A stretch of 64,000 bases of DNA from Trametes villosa (GCA_002964805.2 PUDQ02000079.1:310001-374000), one strand, 5' to 3'; counted from the stretch's first letter, positions 35,237 to 48,720 are shown. The notes: generated from the letters alone by a model not told the origin. A program made the numbers and translations.

Positions 35237-37170
35237 ATGACGCTCGGTCCCCCGCCCTCGGCCGCAGGGCCTTCGGGCAGCGCGCCGCCTATGCAAGGAC
35301 TAGGATACACCACCACGCAGGAGAAAAACGCGCAGGTTACGGCCGCTGTGGCGAGCTCTTCACCTGCGCCCGTCCCTGGACCATCCATCTCGACCGGGCC
35401 TTACACCAGCCAGTTCTCGGTGCAGCCACAGCTTCAAGCGCAACCGGCCGCGCGCCCCTCCTATGCGCACACGAGTACGAACACGTACTCGACCGGGTAT
35501 GCCGCAAGTTCCTCGCGTCCTAGCGGTGCGCCTCAGCAGGCTCCCCCACACCCCGCCGCGGCCCACTATCCCCCGCACGCCAATTACCAGCCTCAGCATC
35601 CGCCGCCGCCGCAGGGCGCGTCCCAAGCGTCAAATAACGCGTACCCGTACTACAATTATCATCCGAGCGCATGGGCGAACGCGTGGAATCCTGGTTCATA
35701 CCAGTATGGGGCCGGAGGCAGCTATCCTTACTCGTACGCCCAACCCGCACCTCAACAAAACGCCCCACATGTGGCCGCGCCCACGTACGAGGTTAAGCAA
35801 GGACACAGAGCTTCTGCACCCCTCGCGCCCCCGCCTAGGAGGAAACCACCCACCCCGTCTCCCTCTCCTCCCCCGCCGGAATACCATAAAGACTGGGATA
35901 CAGCCATCAAATCATTCCTGTCTGCTATCGGCTTCTCTCAGGCAATGAAAGGGTTCGAAGCGGACATGCTGATACTTAACCCCGACTTCGAGCACAAGAA
36001 AGTTCCTGCCGCACTCGCGGAGCTCACGAAGGATTTGCTCGTATGTTGAACGCGTTCTAGTACCGTAGACTTGCTGATCTCGCGTCTGGTATGTAGAAGT
36101 TAGGTCAAATCAAACCGGAGACGGATGGTGATAAGGCGGAAGTGCGCCCACTGCAGGAGCGTAAGCTCGACTACGCGCATTTCGCCAACGGCATAACGCC
36201 TCGCTCGCAGACGTCAGTAAGTTCGCATCCGGAGGCTTATATTACACAACCACTCATGCGTGCACGTCTTACAGATAACTAAGGACATCTCCCGCTTCCT
36301 TGCGCAGAACCGTGCTCGAAACGACGCGTCCAATCGCAACGAATTCCTACTTTCTTTAGCAGAGAAGCGTAGGCGGCTGAACGAGAACGGCGACTCCGCC
36401 CCTTCAGAACCCATACCGTCATGCGCTCGCACCGATGCAAAGACGCAGAACAGAGACCTGCAGATGAAGTACGACATCGCGAAGAACGAAGACGGGCCCC
36501 TTCGGCGTACACTGAAGAACGGTCCCTCGGCCGACGCTGAATCGGCGCCGTCCGCATCCAAAACGGGGACGAATGGTCTCGCAGAGCACATCCCGAGCGC
36601 CGATAGGTATCCTGCCCTAGACGAGCGTTTGCAGAACGTCGAGAAGCATCTCGCGATCCGTTATGGTGAGTAACCTATGTGTTTCCTAGGCCGTAGAATA
36701 CTGATGTTATCTGCCTTGCTTAGTCCCGTTGCCTCCGCGGTCTTTGCTGGACCGTCTCAAATATCTAGAGGACCACATAATCCACCTGGAGAAGGAGTAC
36801 CCGCCATGGGCGGCCCTTCACTTCAACCAACCCAACCGTGGGGTGAGTGCTGAGCATTGCCTGCTTCTGATCCGCTGCCAAACTCTTTCCCCAGTGGCCA
36901 CCGCCACCCCGTCCAACGCCAATCATCGTGCCTTCGCATCTGACGTCCACTACCGCTCGAGAGCCCACAGAGTCGGCCGCGCCAGTCACAGCCGCTGGAT
37001 CGTCGTCGGCCCCCTCTGGCTATGCCACGCCTACCACGGAGGCAGCGGACGCTTCTGCGAAGGGCAAGGCCAAGCCAGGGCGTCATACAAAGTCGAGCTT
37101 GCACAGAGCTGTTATGGAGAGGCTAGAGGTGCAGAAGGCGATCAACGATCTCACAGGGGAGGGAGGATAG
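35237..37170 (+). CDS. Coiled-coil protein, MBIP-like C-terminal region
   Basis: Five exons (35237-36040, 36097-36216, 36275-36665, 36724-36842, 36895-37170) give 569 residues. The first exon is a low-complexity Pro/Gln/Ala/Tyr region, followed by an ordered block (D-W-D-T-A-I-K-S-F-L-S-A-I-G). The C-terminal part has Y-P-A-L-D-E-R-L-Q-N-V-E-K-H-L-A-I-R-Y and L-L-D-R-L-K-Y-L-E-D-H-I-I-H-L-E-K-E-Y-P. These resemble the leucine-zipper region of MAP3K12-binding inhibitory protein 1 (MBIP), an ATAC acetyltransferase-complex subunit. This homology is from memory of the pattern and is not certain. Upstream in-frame codons extend into the MITE-like element and were excluded because the ATG at 35237 begins the low-complexity domain outside it. 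Confidence 0.65.
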
Positions 37171-37666
37171 GCAGCTGTTGGCAAGTGGTAACTGGTATAC
37201 TCGATGAATACCGGTGTCGAATTTGCATAGGAACCGTCGAGCTATTTGTGCGGACGACCGCTGAGTGGCCCGAAACGTAACGATCTGGTCAGGATGCCCG
37301 AGCGGGGGAACATACCGCTTGCCTAGTTCTGACAGTCTTCTCCGTCGTGTTGCCCCCTCCGACGGAGACTTTATACCGTTTTGGCCTACTCTCCCATACA
37401 GCTGTCGTTCTAGTATGGCCTCTGCTCCTTTGTGCGTACGAGCCTGCGCGAGTTGCAGAAGGAGAGACAAGTACTTCGGCACCGCCACGCAGTCAATAAG
37501 AGAGGTGCCTATTATAGGCCCACGTGGTTAGATCGATTAGAGTGCAAGGCGGGAGAGGTACTTATTCGAGTGGTAACCGCCGCACGTCTCTCGCCTCCCG
37601 CCATATATTCCGCCCTTGCCCCTCGACGCCCACCTCTTTCCTTCCTTCCTCGCACTTACTCACGCC
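37171..37666. other. Intergenic region before ATG3
   Basis: About 500 nt. No conserved frame. It contains a pyrimidine-rich stretch shortly before the ATG3 start (CTTTCCTTCCTTCC), typical of a fungal core promoter. Confidence 0.5.
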
Positions 37667-39213
37667 ATGCACACGATCCAAGTGCGTACCCATGCGCGAC
37701 ATCTCCGTCCGGAGCCATGCTAACCACGTCCCGCGGATTAGCAACAATACTGGGCGGTCCGCGAGTACCTCAGCCCCGTACGCCACCTCTCCCTCCGCCA
37801 TCGGCGTGGTCCCGGGCACGGCTAACAATGCTCTGTAGGTGCTAAAGGAGAGCAAGTTCAAGGAGCACGGGCGCATCACACCAGGTCCGTCCCCGATCAC
37901 GTCCGCTATCGCGCCCGCCCGCTGATCCCGGACGCCGCTGCAGAGGAGTTCGTCGCCGCGGGCGACTTCCTCGCGTACAAGTTCCCCGTCTGGTCATGGT
38001 GCGTGCCCCCCTCTCCCCCCCACCCGCCCGCTCAACCCAGCCGACGCGTGCCCGCGCCGCAGGGAGAAGGGCGATCCGAGCAAGACGCGCGACTACCTGC
38101 CGGCCGATAAGCAGTACCTGCTCACGCGGGGCGTGCCGTGCCTGCGGCGCGCGACCGCGCTCGCGTACACGGACGCGGACGAGGACGCGGAGCGGCTGCT
38201 CACCTTCGGCGACCTCTCCGCGACGGGCAACGAGGCGGACGAGTGGGTCGAGACGCACGCGGGCCGGCCGACGACGCAGGACTCGGTCGCGCACGCGGGC
38301 ACGATCGACGACATCCCCGACGTCGACGACGCCGACGGCGCCGCCGCGGACGCGATCGGGGGCCTCTCGCTCGCGGACCGGAGCGCGGCGGAGATCCCGG
38401 ACATGGACGAGATCCCGGACATGGAGGAGGACGACCTCGAGGCGGGCGACGAGGCGACGGCTGCGCCCAAGGCGGCGCCTGCGCCTGCGCGTGGGGTCGT
38501 TGATGCCGAGTGAGTCGCGATTCTGCGTGTCGTGTGCCCGAAATGTGGGGTGAGTGTGCTCATGCGTGACGGTCGCAGGGAGGTGGAGGTGGCCAAGGGG
38601 AACCTGCTGCAAGTGCGCACGTATGATGTTATGATCACGTACGACAAGTACTACCAGACGCCGCGCATCTGGCTCATTGGCTACGACGAGGTGCGTCCCG
38701 CTCACACCCCGCACCCACCCCGCACCCTGGCTCCCACCCCACGCTCCATACGCACCACCCCTTACGGCCCAGCTAACCGCATGCGCACCTCCCTAGAACG
38801 GCACCCCGCTCACGCCCCCGCAAATCTTCCAAGACGTGTCCGCGGACCACGCGTTCAAGACGGTCACGATCGAGGCGTTCCCGCACTCGGGCTCGCTGCA
38901 GGCCGCGTCCGTGCACCCGTGCAAGCACGCGAGCGTGATGAAGAAGGTCATCGAGCGCATGAACCAGGGCGTGATCGAGGAGCAGCAGGCCGCGCGCAAG
39001 GCGAGCGGCGCGCAGACGCCCAAGGGCGGCGACGGCGCCAAGCAGAAGAAGTGGCTCTTCCGCCGCGCGAGCGGGACCGGCAAGGACGACAAGGGCCCCG
39101 CGGGCGACGACGACGTCGAGGGCATGCGCGTCGACTTCTACCTCGTCGTGTTCCTCAAGTTCATCGCGTCGATCGTGCCCACGATCGAGGTCGACTCGAC
39201 GACCGCGTTCTGA
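37667..39213 (+). CDS. ATG3: Autophagy E2-like conjugating enzyme ATG3
   Basis: Seven exons (37667-37681, 37742-37777, 37839-37884, 37944-37998, 38063-38509, 38579-38690, 38797-39213) give 375 residues. The first exon encodes only M-H-T-I-Q. Family landmarks are [29 protein letters not shown], the acidic flexible region, [23 protein letters not shown] and the active-site H-P-C motif (Cys279). ATG3 receives Atg8 from Atg7 and conjugates it to phosphatidylethanolamine on the phagophore. Downstream of the catalytic Cys there is an unusually long Gly/Lys/Asp insertion (about residues 300-350) before the C-terminal [15 protein letters not shown] motif. Confidence 0.96.
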
Positions 39214-39493
39214 GCGCACCCGCGAGCATGGCTACGGCTGCGACGCACACGATACCGCGAACCCGGAGGCGGAGGGTATGCCGCGTGCGGGGACTAGAAA
39301 CAATGGAAGACGATACCTGGGACCGTATGCATATCTTGTTTGTCAGAGGTTCTGTACTGCTATGTAAATCACGCAATGTATAACGTTCACGACGCAAACC
39401 ATCCGAGATGTCATCCGCGATACAAATACAGATCCAATGAGATACCAGTACATGTATGTACAGTCATCGAGTCCTTGATGTAACGTCAGATAT

Positions 39494-40131
39494 TCAACCC
39501 GGGGGCGCACTATCGAGCTTCCAGTTGTTCTCCTTCACGAGCTTCTCTCGTTCTAGGAGATACTTCCCTGCGACACATAACCGAGGTAATCAGCACCGCA
39601 CGTATCGCGCGGTGACCTCCCGTGGGTGCCCTCACCTTCCTTGTACTTCTGGGAATGGTCGGAGGCCTTGTGGTAGTACCACCCCATGCGGTCGTTGCAC
39701 CCCATGCAGTAGACGTCGGCTACGGTATGCACACCCGTCCTGCAGCAACAGCCGTTAGCGATCGAGGCAGGACGGCTAGAAGTCAGAGGAGACGATGCTC
39801 ACAGGAGAGCACGGTCCTCCCGCTTGCCCATCTTCAGGTTCACCCCAGAGTGCATCAAGCTGTACTCGTCGTGAGCACACGCACGCAAGAGCGGGCGGGA
39901 AAGCACGGACTAGCCGCGGCCGTCTCGTCCGGAGAAGGCCTTGCTGATCAGCTCGTCCTGCAGTGCCTAGCGGTGGGGCGACCACGTTAGTGTGAACTAG
40001 GCAGCACATTGAACGTTGCTTACGATAACTGCAGCGCATTGCGCACACGAGAAGGTGGGCCGATCGACAAAGGTGGTGGTTACTTTGGACTTGGTATCGG
40101 AGGATGGGGACATGGTCTGATTTCCAGCCAT
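39494..40131 (-). CDS. Yippee-like zinc-binding protein
   Basis: Five exons (40131-40024, 39966-39911, 39859-39803, 39739-39636, 39567-39494) give 132 residues. The two zinc knuckles C-A-Q-C and C-M-G-C are present, with D-E-L-I-S-K-A-F-S-G-R-D-G-R-G-Y, K-R-E-D-R-A-L-L-T-G-V-H-T-V-A-D-V-Y-C and the C-terminal G-K-Y-L-L-E-R-E. These identify the Yippee/Mis18/cereblon fold (yeast Moh1, human YPEL). Its function is not well defined; family members are linked to cell-cycle exit and to the GID/CTLH ubiquitin ligase. The internal exons are short (56, 57 and 104 nt). It ends 280 nt downstream of the convergent ATG3 stop. Confidence 0.92.
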
Positions 40132-40482
40132 GATCGCAATAATGCGCCCGCAGACCTATATGCCTAACTGTGGGCAGAGGGAAAAGGCATGCTCCTCGCG
40201 AAGAGCAGACCCCACAACTGTGGCTCTCGAGGCTCGAGCCGCGAAAGCTCAAGTTGTTGTGGTGCTGGAAGCGCAGAGGAGGGTGTAACGGGAAGTTCGA
40301 GCAGGGGTTAGGGTCACACCCTCTCCCCAAAACGGTGCTTGGAATGAATCTGAGCATGTCGCAATCCATAGCAAAACAATATAGCACAGCGAAAGGATAC
40401 ACCAAGCAGAGAGAGAACATACTGTATCCCAGACATATGATCATAGCACCCTCGATAAAACCTCACATCGACGCCCCACCAC
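40132..40482. other. Spacer between Yippee-like and LYAR-like genes
   Basis: 350 nt holding the Yippee-like promoter and the 3' end of the LYAR-like gene, both on the minus strand. No additional frame of interest. Confidence 0.5.
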
Positions 40483-41905
40483 CTATGCCTCCACCGCCGC
40501 CGCCTTGGACTTGTCCTTCTTCGACTTGTCCTTTTTCGCCTTCTTCTCCTTCTTGCCCTCCGCCGGTGCGTCGACGTCCATCTTCGATTCACCGTCGCCC
40601 TCGGGTGCAGCGGCCTCGCTCTTCCGCCGCTTCTCCTTCTTGCTCTTCTTCTCCTCGCTCTTCTCCGCCGCGGTGGGCGCGTCGACCTCCTCCAGCTTGC
40701 GCTTCTTCGACTTGCCTTCGCCCTCCGCCGGTGCCGACGCTGCAGCCTCGATCTCCGCTACTTGCGCCTTCTCCTTTGTGTGTTTCTTGCTCTTCTTCGA
40801 CGGGCTCTCCGACTCGGAGGGTGCGGGTGCCGACCCTGATGTCGACGCTGTTGGCTCTTCCGACGCAGATGCGACGTCCTTCTTTTTGTTCTTCTTGTCC
40901 TTCTTCTTGTCCTTGGGCTTTTCGGACGACTCCTCTGCGGCTGACGCCTTTGCAGGCGACGAGGGCGCAGCGTCGGCGACCTTCGTCTTTTTCTTCTTGG
41001 GCTCCTCACCACCCTTCGTCTCCTACGCAAGCATCAGCATCACGTCCGCAAAACAGCGAGTGCCATCACAACACACCTCACTCGCCTGAGCCTCCTCCGC
41101 ACCCATCGACTTCCGCTTCTTATCCTTCTTCTTGTCCTTCTTCCCCTCTTTCTCCTTGCCCTCCGCGGCCTTCTTCTCCGCTACCGGCGCAGACGGCTCC
41201 TCGTCCGCAGGCGGGGGAGCTGTCACGGGCGACATCCGCGCAGGCGTGCCCAAAGGAGTGCCGTTAGTGCCCGTCGCCTGGTTCCGCACGTATCCTCCTC
41301 CGTAGCCCGCACCGCGCCCCCACACCTGCTGCTGCTGCTGCTGATATGGCTGCGAATACTTACCGGCGCCGGAGTTGCCGCTGCCGTTCGCCGCCCCCGC
41401 CCCCGCATCGCCGTTGCTCTGCCTCTGCTGCCCGCGGGGTCCCCCAGCCTGGTTTTGGGTCTGCTATGAACGGAAAGCGGGGTGAGGAGACGTCGGTGAG
41501 CGGGAGAGGAGGGAGGCGCACCTTGGGACCCTTGTACAGCCCCTTCTGGTACTTCTCCGCCTCGCTGATGCAGGTGGTGTGGCTCTTGTACTGCGCGGGC
41601 CCGGCGAAGGTCGTGCTGCAGTCGAGGCAGGTGAAGGACGAGTTGCAGGACATGCGGTGCTTGTCGAGCTTCGGCTTCTTCACGGTATCGCCGCACGCTA
41701 AATTTCCGCAAAATCCATTCCGTTCGCGCGTGGGGGAATGGAGGGGACGGAGGAAGGAAAGAGGGCGAAGTCAGATATAGTCCTGCGCATCTGCTCGCAC
41801 TGCGAGGTCTGCGTGGGAAGGCGGCTCACCATCGCACCTGCGCGACAGCTATTAGCGACCGAATCCAGCTATTTATGCACGCTCTACTCACTGGAAAGAC
41901 ACCAT
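40483..41905 (-). CDS. LYAR-like nucleolar zinc-finger protein
   Basis: Five exons (41905-41892, 41837-41830, 41697-41522, 41463-41077, 41022-40483) give 374 residues. The spliced N-terminus reads M-V-S-F-Q-C-D-A-C-G-D-T-V-K-K-P-K-L-D-K-H, then S-C-N-S-S-F-T-C-L-D-C and Y-K-S-H-T-T-C-I-S-E-A-E-K-Y: the two LYAR-type C2HC fingers. A Gly/Gln/Asn-rich linker with a CAG/CTG-encoded Gln run follows, then a long Lys/Glu/Ser tail with many KKDKKKDK blocks typical of nucleolar proteins. LYAR homologs act in pre-rRNA processing and chromatin binding. Exon 2 is only 8 nt, yet it completes the first C-x2-C knuckle, which supports the model. Confidence 0.88.
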
Positions 41906-42202
41906 TTTGCTGCTGGTTGGGGGGATGGAGGAGGGTGGTCGAGGTAGGACGAGGGAAAGCAGCGGCAGGCGCCGACCAATGAGCGTGCTCGCCGGGCAAA
42001 TTTCGAGCACGTGACAGCCTCCCGTCCTCGATCGCGTCGGTGGCTGCAAGTGAACGCGTTCGAGGCGACTAAGCAACGTTGAGGACGAGTGAGCTCGAAA
42101 GCACAGTGTATAAAGCATGGGTGGCTACACTGCGTCCATGTGGATCCACATATTTAAACAGAGAATACACGATACAAGAAAGCAAACGAGATCGCGACCG
42201 CC

Positions 42203-43914
<1,712 letters not shown>

Positions 43915-44777
43915 CTTGGACCCAGCGGTGTTTTATAGGAACAAAAATGAAAGCTAGCGGTGAGTGTGCAGGCGAGGTGGTGCCAGTGGTCGCTCCTGGC
44001 CTGGTCAGACAAGGAAGAGCCTGGTCGAGCACAGGCGCCCAGCGCGGTGGCCTCTCCGTCAGAAGCGTGGGAATTATACACGAGGGGATTTGGCGCCCGC
44101 TCGTCCTCCGGGCTTGGACAGTGGGCGCTCCGTCTCTGCGACCCTCAGCCACACCCCACCACCGCTCCGAAACCACTCCTCCTCTGCTGCGCCTCTCACC
44201 CCAAGTCCCCATGCCTCGCATCATGGTGTACTCTGGCAGCTACTCCTTCAACACCTGTTCAACCTGACGTGTATCATGACGCATACCATCTCGTAACCGT
44301 ACCGCACGATGTCGCAAGCCCTGCCAGGGGGCCCCTGAAGCAACGGGAGCGACGACATCGCCAAACGACAGCGCAGCCAAATTCGAAGCGATCGATGGGC
44401 TTTGGGCGCACCCGCGTCGCACACAAAGCATATGGCAAAAAAAACCGTGTGTAAATATAAAGATTCTACTGATACATGCATGGGCGGGGTTGCTTCGGTA
44501 TAGTAGGCAAGTACTTGCTTCTTCGCTATTCGCTATATACGCTTCGCTTCGTTAAGGGGCATTACAGTCATAACAGCAGGCTGCCGCAAGTAAGCAAGCG
44601 CGACGAGCCTCGAGTCGGTAATGGTGGTACAAAGTGTCGGAGCACTAGTCCTTGGTCCGCAAGTCCAGGCCGCGCATGAAAAGCGCGAGGGGAAGGGACA
44701 TCGGCGATATCGTACACACCGGCGGTACGGTGTCCACGCATCTATAACGCGGGTTCACAGCGCGGCGCGCAAGGCGT
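43915..44777. other. Intergenic region between NKAP and the first Ohr/OsmC gene
   Basis: About 860 nt. No recognisable coding potential on either strand and no defined repeat. It contains the NKAP promoter and the 3' region of the next gene. Confidence 0.5.
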
Positions 44778-45494
44778 TTAGACCTTGGCGACGGTGACCT
44801 CGGCGCCGTGCTGCAGCGCGCGGCTGTACGGGCAGAACTACAAACCACGAAGTCAGCATCGCATCACTGGAGAAGGACAAGGTGAGCACGAACCTCGTGC
44901 GCCGCGGCGATGACCGCGTCGTCGTTGCAGCCCTCGACGTTGATCTCGACGCGGAGGCCGAACCCGTCGATGTCGGGCTCGGACGGGTGGCCGAGGAAGA
45001 CGTTCGCCGTCACCTTAGCGTTCTCCGCGATCTCCTTCTTGTTCGCGCGCGCCGCGGCGAGCTGCAGTGCCCCAAGGAAGCATGCTGGAGAGGTTGCAGG
45101 TAAGCACAATGTCGGGCGCGAGGCGTATGGGAGTGGCACCCACAGGAATAGCCCATCGCAAACAGCTGCTCGGGGTTCTGGCCGTCGCCCTTGCCGCCGG
45201 TCACCTTGGGCATCGCCATCTTCAGCTCGAGCGGCGAGTCGCCGTTCGACTTGACGATGCCGTTGCGACCGGCGCCCTCCGCGGTGGCCTTCGAGAAGTA
45301 CTGGCCGAGGATATTTAGCCTATGACGTCATAGAAGACGAAGACACAGAAGAAACATACCACGTGGTCCTTCAAAGTGAGGATGCTTCGCTTGTGCACAG
45401 CAGCCGAAGGCTGCAAGTTGCGAACGTAGTGGACGCCCGCGCCGGTCAGGACGCGGTGGGAGAGGGGGCGGAGAACGGCCTGGGTGGGGTGCAT
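44778..45494 (-). CDS. Ohr/OsmC-family organic hydroperoxide reductase (copy 1)
   Basis: Four exons (45494-45360, 45300-45144, 45084-44894, 44837-44778) give 180 residues. Both redox cysteines are present: one in G-Y-S-S-C-F-L-G-A-L-Q-L-A-A and one in H-E-F-C-P-Y-S-R-A. The motif Y-F-S-K-A-T-A-E-G-A-G-R-N-G and the segment G-G-K-G-D-G-Q-N-P-E-Q-L-F-A are standard for fungal Ohr-like proteins. They detoxify organic peroxides with thiols or lipoyl proteins as reductant. The N-terminal 40 residues are basic and hydroxylated (H-P-T-Q-A-V-L-R-P-L-S-H-R-V-L), consistent with a mitochondrial presequence. A TATATA-type box lies about 220 nt upstream (near 45711-45718). A paralog follows on the same strand. 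Confidence 0.92.
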
Positions 45495-46088
45495 GATGGG
45501 CGGAGTAGAGTTGCGAGGATTAGGGGCGCGCGGTGACGATGAGTATTAGAATGGAGAGCTCGATAAGGTCAGTTCGTAATGAGGGTCGATGCGTTGAGTG
45601 AGAGCGAGGGAAGCTGGTTTCGCTGAGAGCAGGCGAGACGAATCTGGGAGGGGCGTGAGGGGTGGGTGGAAGCGTTGTTTGTGGGATGTGGTTGCCGAAC
45701 TTTCCCAGCCCTATATACCTTCGCTAGCGTTTGTCGCCGACGGCGCAGCCTTTGCTGGGCATACCCAACTCCAGCAGAAGCTCCAACGTTTGCGCCAAAC
45801 GTTTGCGCAGTCCCGGTGTCATACATGAGCTCGGAGGAGGTTGCCGAGGCGCCTATTCCGAGGTCATCAAAACATTACGTCGGTCGACTCCGATGCCTCC
45901 GATTCAGGGCTCAGCCACTTGCGCGACGGGCGACAGCGCTGCAACACCGTTTTCCGGGGCGGGCCCGACGGGTTAACGTTGGCACGAACCTCGATACATG
46001 CCGCGTCGGCTGCGAAGTTTCTGGCGCACCCATGGCTTTGATTGCTCTGACTGTCGTCATACATGGACCTACACCATTGGCGCCGGTG
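45495..46088. other. Spacer between tandem Ohr/OsmC genes
   Basis: About 590 nt with the copy 1 promoter and copy 2 3' end. No gene recognised. A CTATATAC box at 45711-45718 is the best core-promoter candidate for copy 1. Confidence 0.5.
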
Positions 46089-46801
46089 CTACTGTGCCTT
46101 GGTGACATTCACCACCGCGCCATGGGTGAGCGCACGACTGTATGGGCAGGCCTGTCATGGAGTGAGCTCGCTCAGTACTCCACCGGAGACGGACGGTCCA
46201 TCCGAACAGGTGTGGATGTGGCTTAAGCCAGTGTGAGGACGAGCTTACCTCATGGCCTGCCTGAATAAGCTCCATGTCATCTATGCCTTCTATCTGCACG
46301 TCGACCTGCAGCCCGAAGCCTTCCATGCCTTCTGGTTGGCCAAGGTGGACTTGGGTGTGAACGACTGCGTTCCGCGCCAAATCGGTCTTCCCTGTTTGGC
46401 CGGCGACGAGCTGGAGCGCGCTAAGCATACACGCTGTGGTGCGCAACGTTTCATTCATGTGTACCAATAGGTAGCCATGGGTTATGCGGACCTGCGTAGC
46501 CCATAGCGAAGAGCTGTTCTGGGTTCTGCCCGTCGCCCTTGCCGCCGAGCGACTTGGGCATGGCCAAGCGGAGCTCGAGCCCGTCGTCATCGTCAGACTT
46601 GACCTGTCCGTTCCGGCCCTGGCCGCGCGCGGTGGCATGGGCCGAGTACTTTGCGCATTAACTCTTGAGTGAGCTGCCGGCATTCATGGGGCCCGTTAGA
46701 CGTACTTTGTGGTCCTTGAGGGTCATGAGAGACCGACTCGGCAGGATGCTCGCAGGCCGCCGGGCAGCTCGGGTCGCATGGCGAGAGAGGAAGGCAGACA
46801 T
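46089..46801 (-). CDS. Ohr/OsmC-family organic hydroperoxide reductase (copy 2)
   Basis: Four exons (46801-46706, 46648-46492, 46433-46249, 46151-46089) give 166 residues, with the same intron positions as copy 1 (exon 2 is 157 nt in both). The redox cysteines are kept, in G-Y-A-A-C-M-L-S-A-L-Q-L and H-E-A-C-P-Y-S-R-A-L. Other shared blocks are Y-S-A-H-A-T-A-R-G-Q-G-R-N-G and G-G-K-G-D-G-Q-N-P-E-Q-L-F-A-M-G-Y. The N-terminus (MSAFLSRHATRAARRPASIL) is a strong mitochondrial-type presequence. The middle is diverged (V-E-G-C in copy 1 is I-E-G-I here), so the copies are not recent duplicates. Confidence 0.92.
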
Positions 46802-47628
46802 TTTGGTCGGGCGCGGGTGGGCGGCAGGCGAGGTCGGCGAGCGGGGAAAGGAAAGAGGGCGTCGGTCGAGGGCCCATGGCGTTTATATGTCTCGTGCGAT
46901 GACGGGGAACGAGCTGACGTCGTGCACGCCTACGTCTGTCCTCTCGCGGGAGCATCGCCAGGCGGGAATCGATCGGGCCAGCTCCCAGTATGGTGCACGC
47001 CTGCCCATATGCGGCTGTGAGCACGGAGTCTCTTCCTCGTCCATTGATGTGCATGCCGTATGCATGCAGAGTGCTGCCTGTACGTTCCGAGGGAGGTACC
47101 CAGCCAGCTCGCCTTGCTGGAGCGTTGAGGCAAGGATGAAAACGCGAGGGTACGACGCGGTCATGTGACCCCCGGAACACTAACGCGTCCAGCTGCCGGG
47201 ATCGCCGATCACGTCTCTCGGCTTTCTCCTTGCCTCGCGTACCAAGCACAAGCTTAGCAGAGAGGCTGCTAAGTATTAGCCAGACTCACTGCTAGGTCAG
47301 TCGGCCAGGAGCTTGCAGAAGACGAGTGGCTCAGATCTGGGTCTCGGGCCGATCTCGCGCGTTGTGCGAGCATGCGGTGGCGGCGGCGATACCCCCCGGT
47401 CCGCTCTTTGTCCACTCAGCGCAGGGCTGAGACCAGGCGGGGGGACAACATCCCCCTTCCCTCGCACCGCCGTGCGCTTGAGCTTACTGAACGCCCCCTC
47501 CGCTTGTTTCGCGATGGCCCCCAAGCGCGTGCCCAAATCTCCGCGCCCGCTTTCGCCCCTTTGTCCGCCCCGGTCCATAAAGCGCGCTTTGCCCTACCAC
47601 CCATCCCACAGCACATAAACCCGCCCCG
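46802..47628. other. Divergent promoter region, no gene recognised
   Basis: About 830 nt between the minus-strand Ohr copy 2 and the plus-strand family gene at 47629. A CATAAAG box at 47575-47581 may serve the latter. No repeats or RNA genes seen. Confidence 0.5.
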
Positions 47629-48626
47629 ATGCGCCCTTCCCCTTCGCACACAGATCCGCGCCCCAGTGCTCCCCGCGCCAAAGGCGTCCGCCACAGGAAG
47701 TTCAAGCTGACAGCGATCAAGAAGGAGCACGTCTTTGCCGCCATGGTGAGCCTAAGGCCCTCACGCCGATCTTCCAGCTGCTCACCGGCCGCGCCGGCCT
47801 CCCACAGAACTCCCGGTACCCCGCCACCACGCTCGAGCCGTTCCTCGGCACCTACCGCATCGTGTGGGACTCCGAGTCCAACTACGACCCCCGCGACGTC
47901 CTCTTCGACAGCGCCCGCCCCGACCACGACCGCGACCCGGACGACGGGCTCATCGTCCTCGCGCGCCCCCAGCGCGCGCAGGCGTGGCCGAAGGAGCCGA
48001 CGCCCGCCTCCAGCGTCGTCCTCCGCTTCCGCGACTCCTTCATCGGCGCCGACCGCACCGCCTCCGTCCTCAAGCCCTCCCCGCGGCCCACGCCGACCCC
48101 TGCCTCCCAGGGCCCGCCCTCCGCCGCGTCGAGCTCCTCGTCCTCGCTCTTCTCCTCCCCGGGCCCCTCGCCTCTCTCCGAGTGCGCCCCCTCGCCTTTG
48201 CCCAGCTCCGCCTCCGCCTCCACCACCTCCCTCCGCCTCAAACGCACGCCCTCCTCGACCTCCTCCGCGAGCGCGCACCGTGACGACGACAGCACGCGCC
48301 GCTTCTGGCGCTTCGACTGGGACGCGTCCTTCCCGCGCCTCGGCTTCCGCTTCGAGGGCATGGACCTCACCGGCGCGCACGGCCACGCGCTCTCCTTCGC
48401 GCGCATCCGCGACGACCGCGGCTGCCCCTTCGCCGTCCTCGACCTCCGCACCGCGCGCGGTGCGGGGACGGGGAGGTATATCACGGTCCTGGCGAAGCGC
48501 GTGCCGGACCGGTATGCGCGCGAGGGGCTGTCGGACGCGGAGCGCGCGCGGCTGGGCATGGTCGACTTGGACGAGTTTGAGTTTGCCAGTGGGCGAGGGG
48601 AGGGGGAGGGGCGGGCGTTGGAGTGA
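47629..48626 (+). CDS. Uncharacterised protein, first member of a three-gene tandem family
   Basis: The best model has two exons: 47629-47745 and 47778-48626 (321 residues). The separating intron would be only 32 nt (GTGAGC...CTCAC...TTCCAG). A donor at 47731 (GTCTTT) would give a 47-nt intron and the same downstream frame, with five fewer residues. A frame change is needed because the downstream frame has no Met until 47862. I do not recognise a domain. A core similar to the next two genes is visible: F-L-G-T-Y-R-I-V-W-D-S-E-S near the N-terminus and K-R-V-P-D-R-Y-A-R-E-G-L-S-D-A-E-R-A-R-L-G-M near the C-terminus. Between them is a Ser/Pro/Ala-rich linker. The C-terminus is acidic, then Gly/Glu-rich. 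Confidence 0.6.
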
Positions 48627-48720
48627 TGTGTGTTCTGGTCTTTGGGTGAGGCCTGAGGGCTCGGGGTGGTTGTGATTCGTCATGATAGACTACGCCGGGG
48701 GGCTTTCTCCCAGAGGTCAT

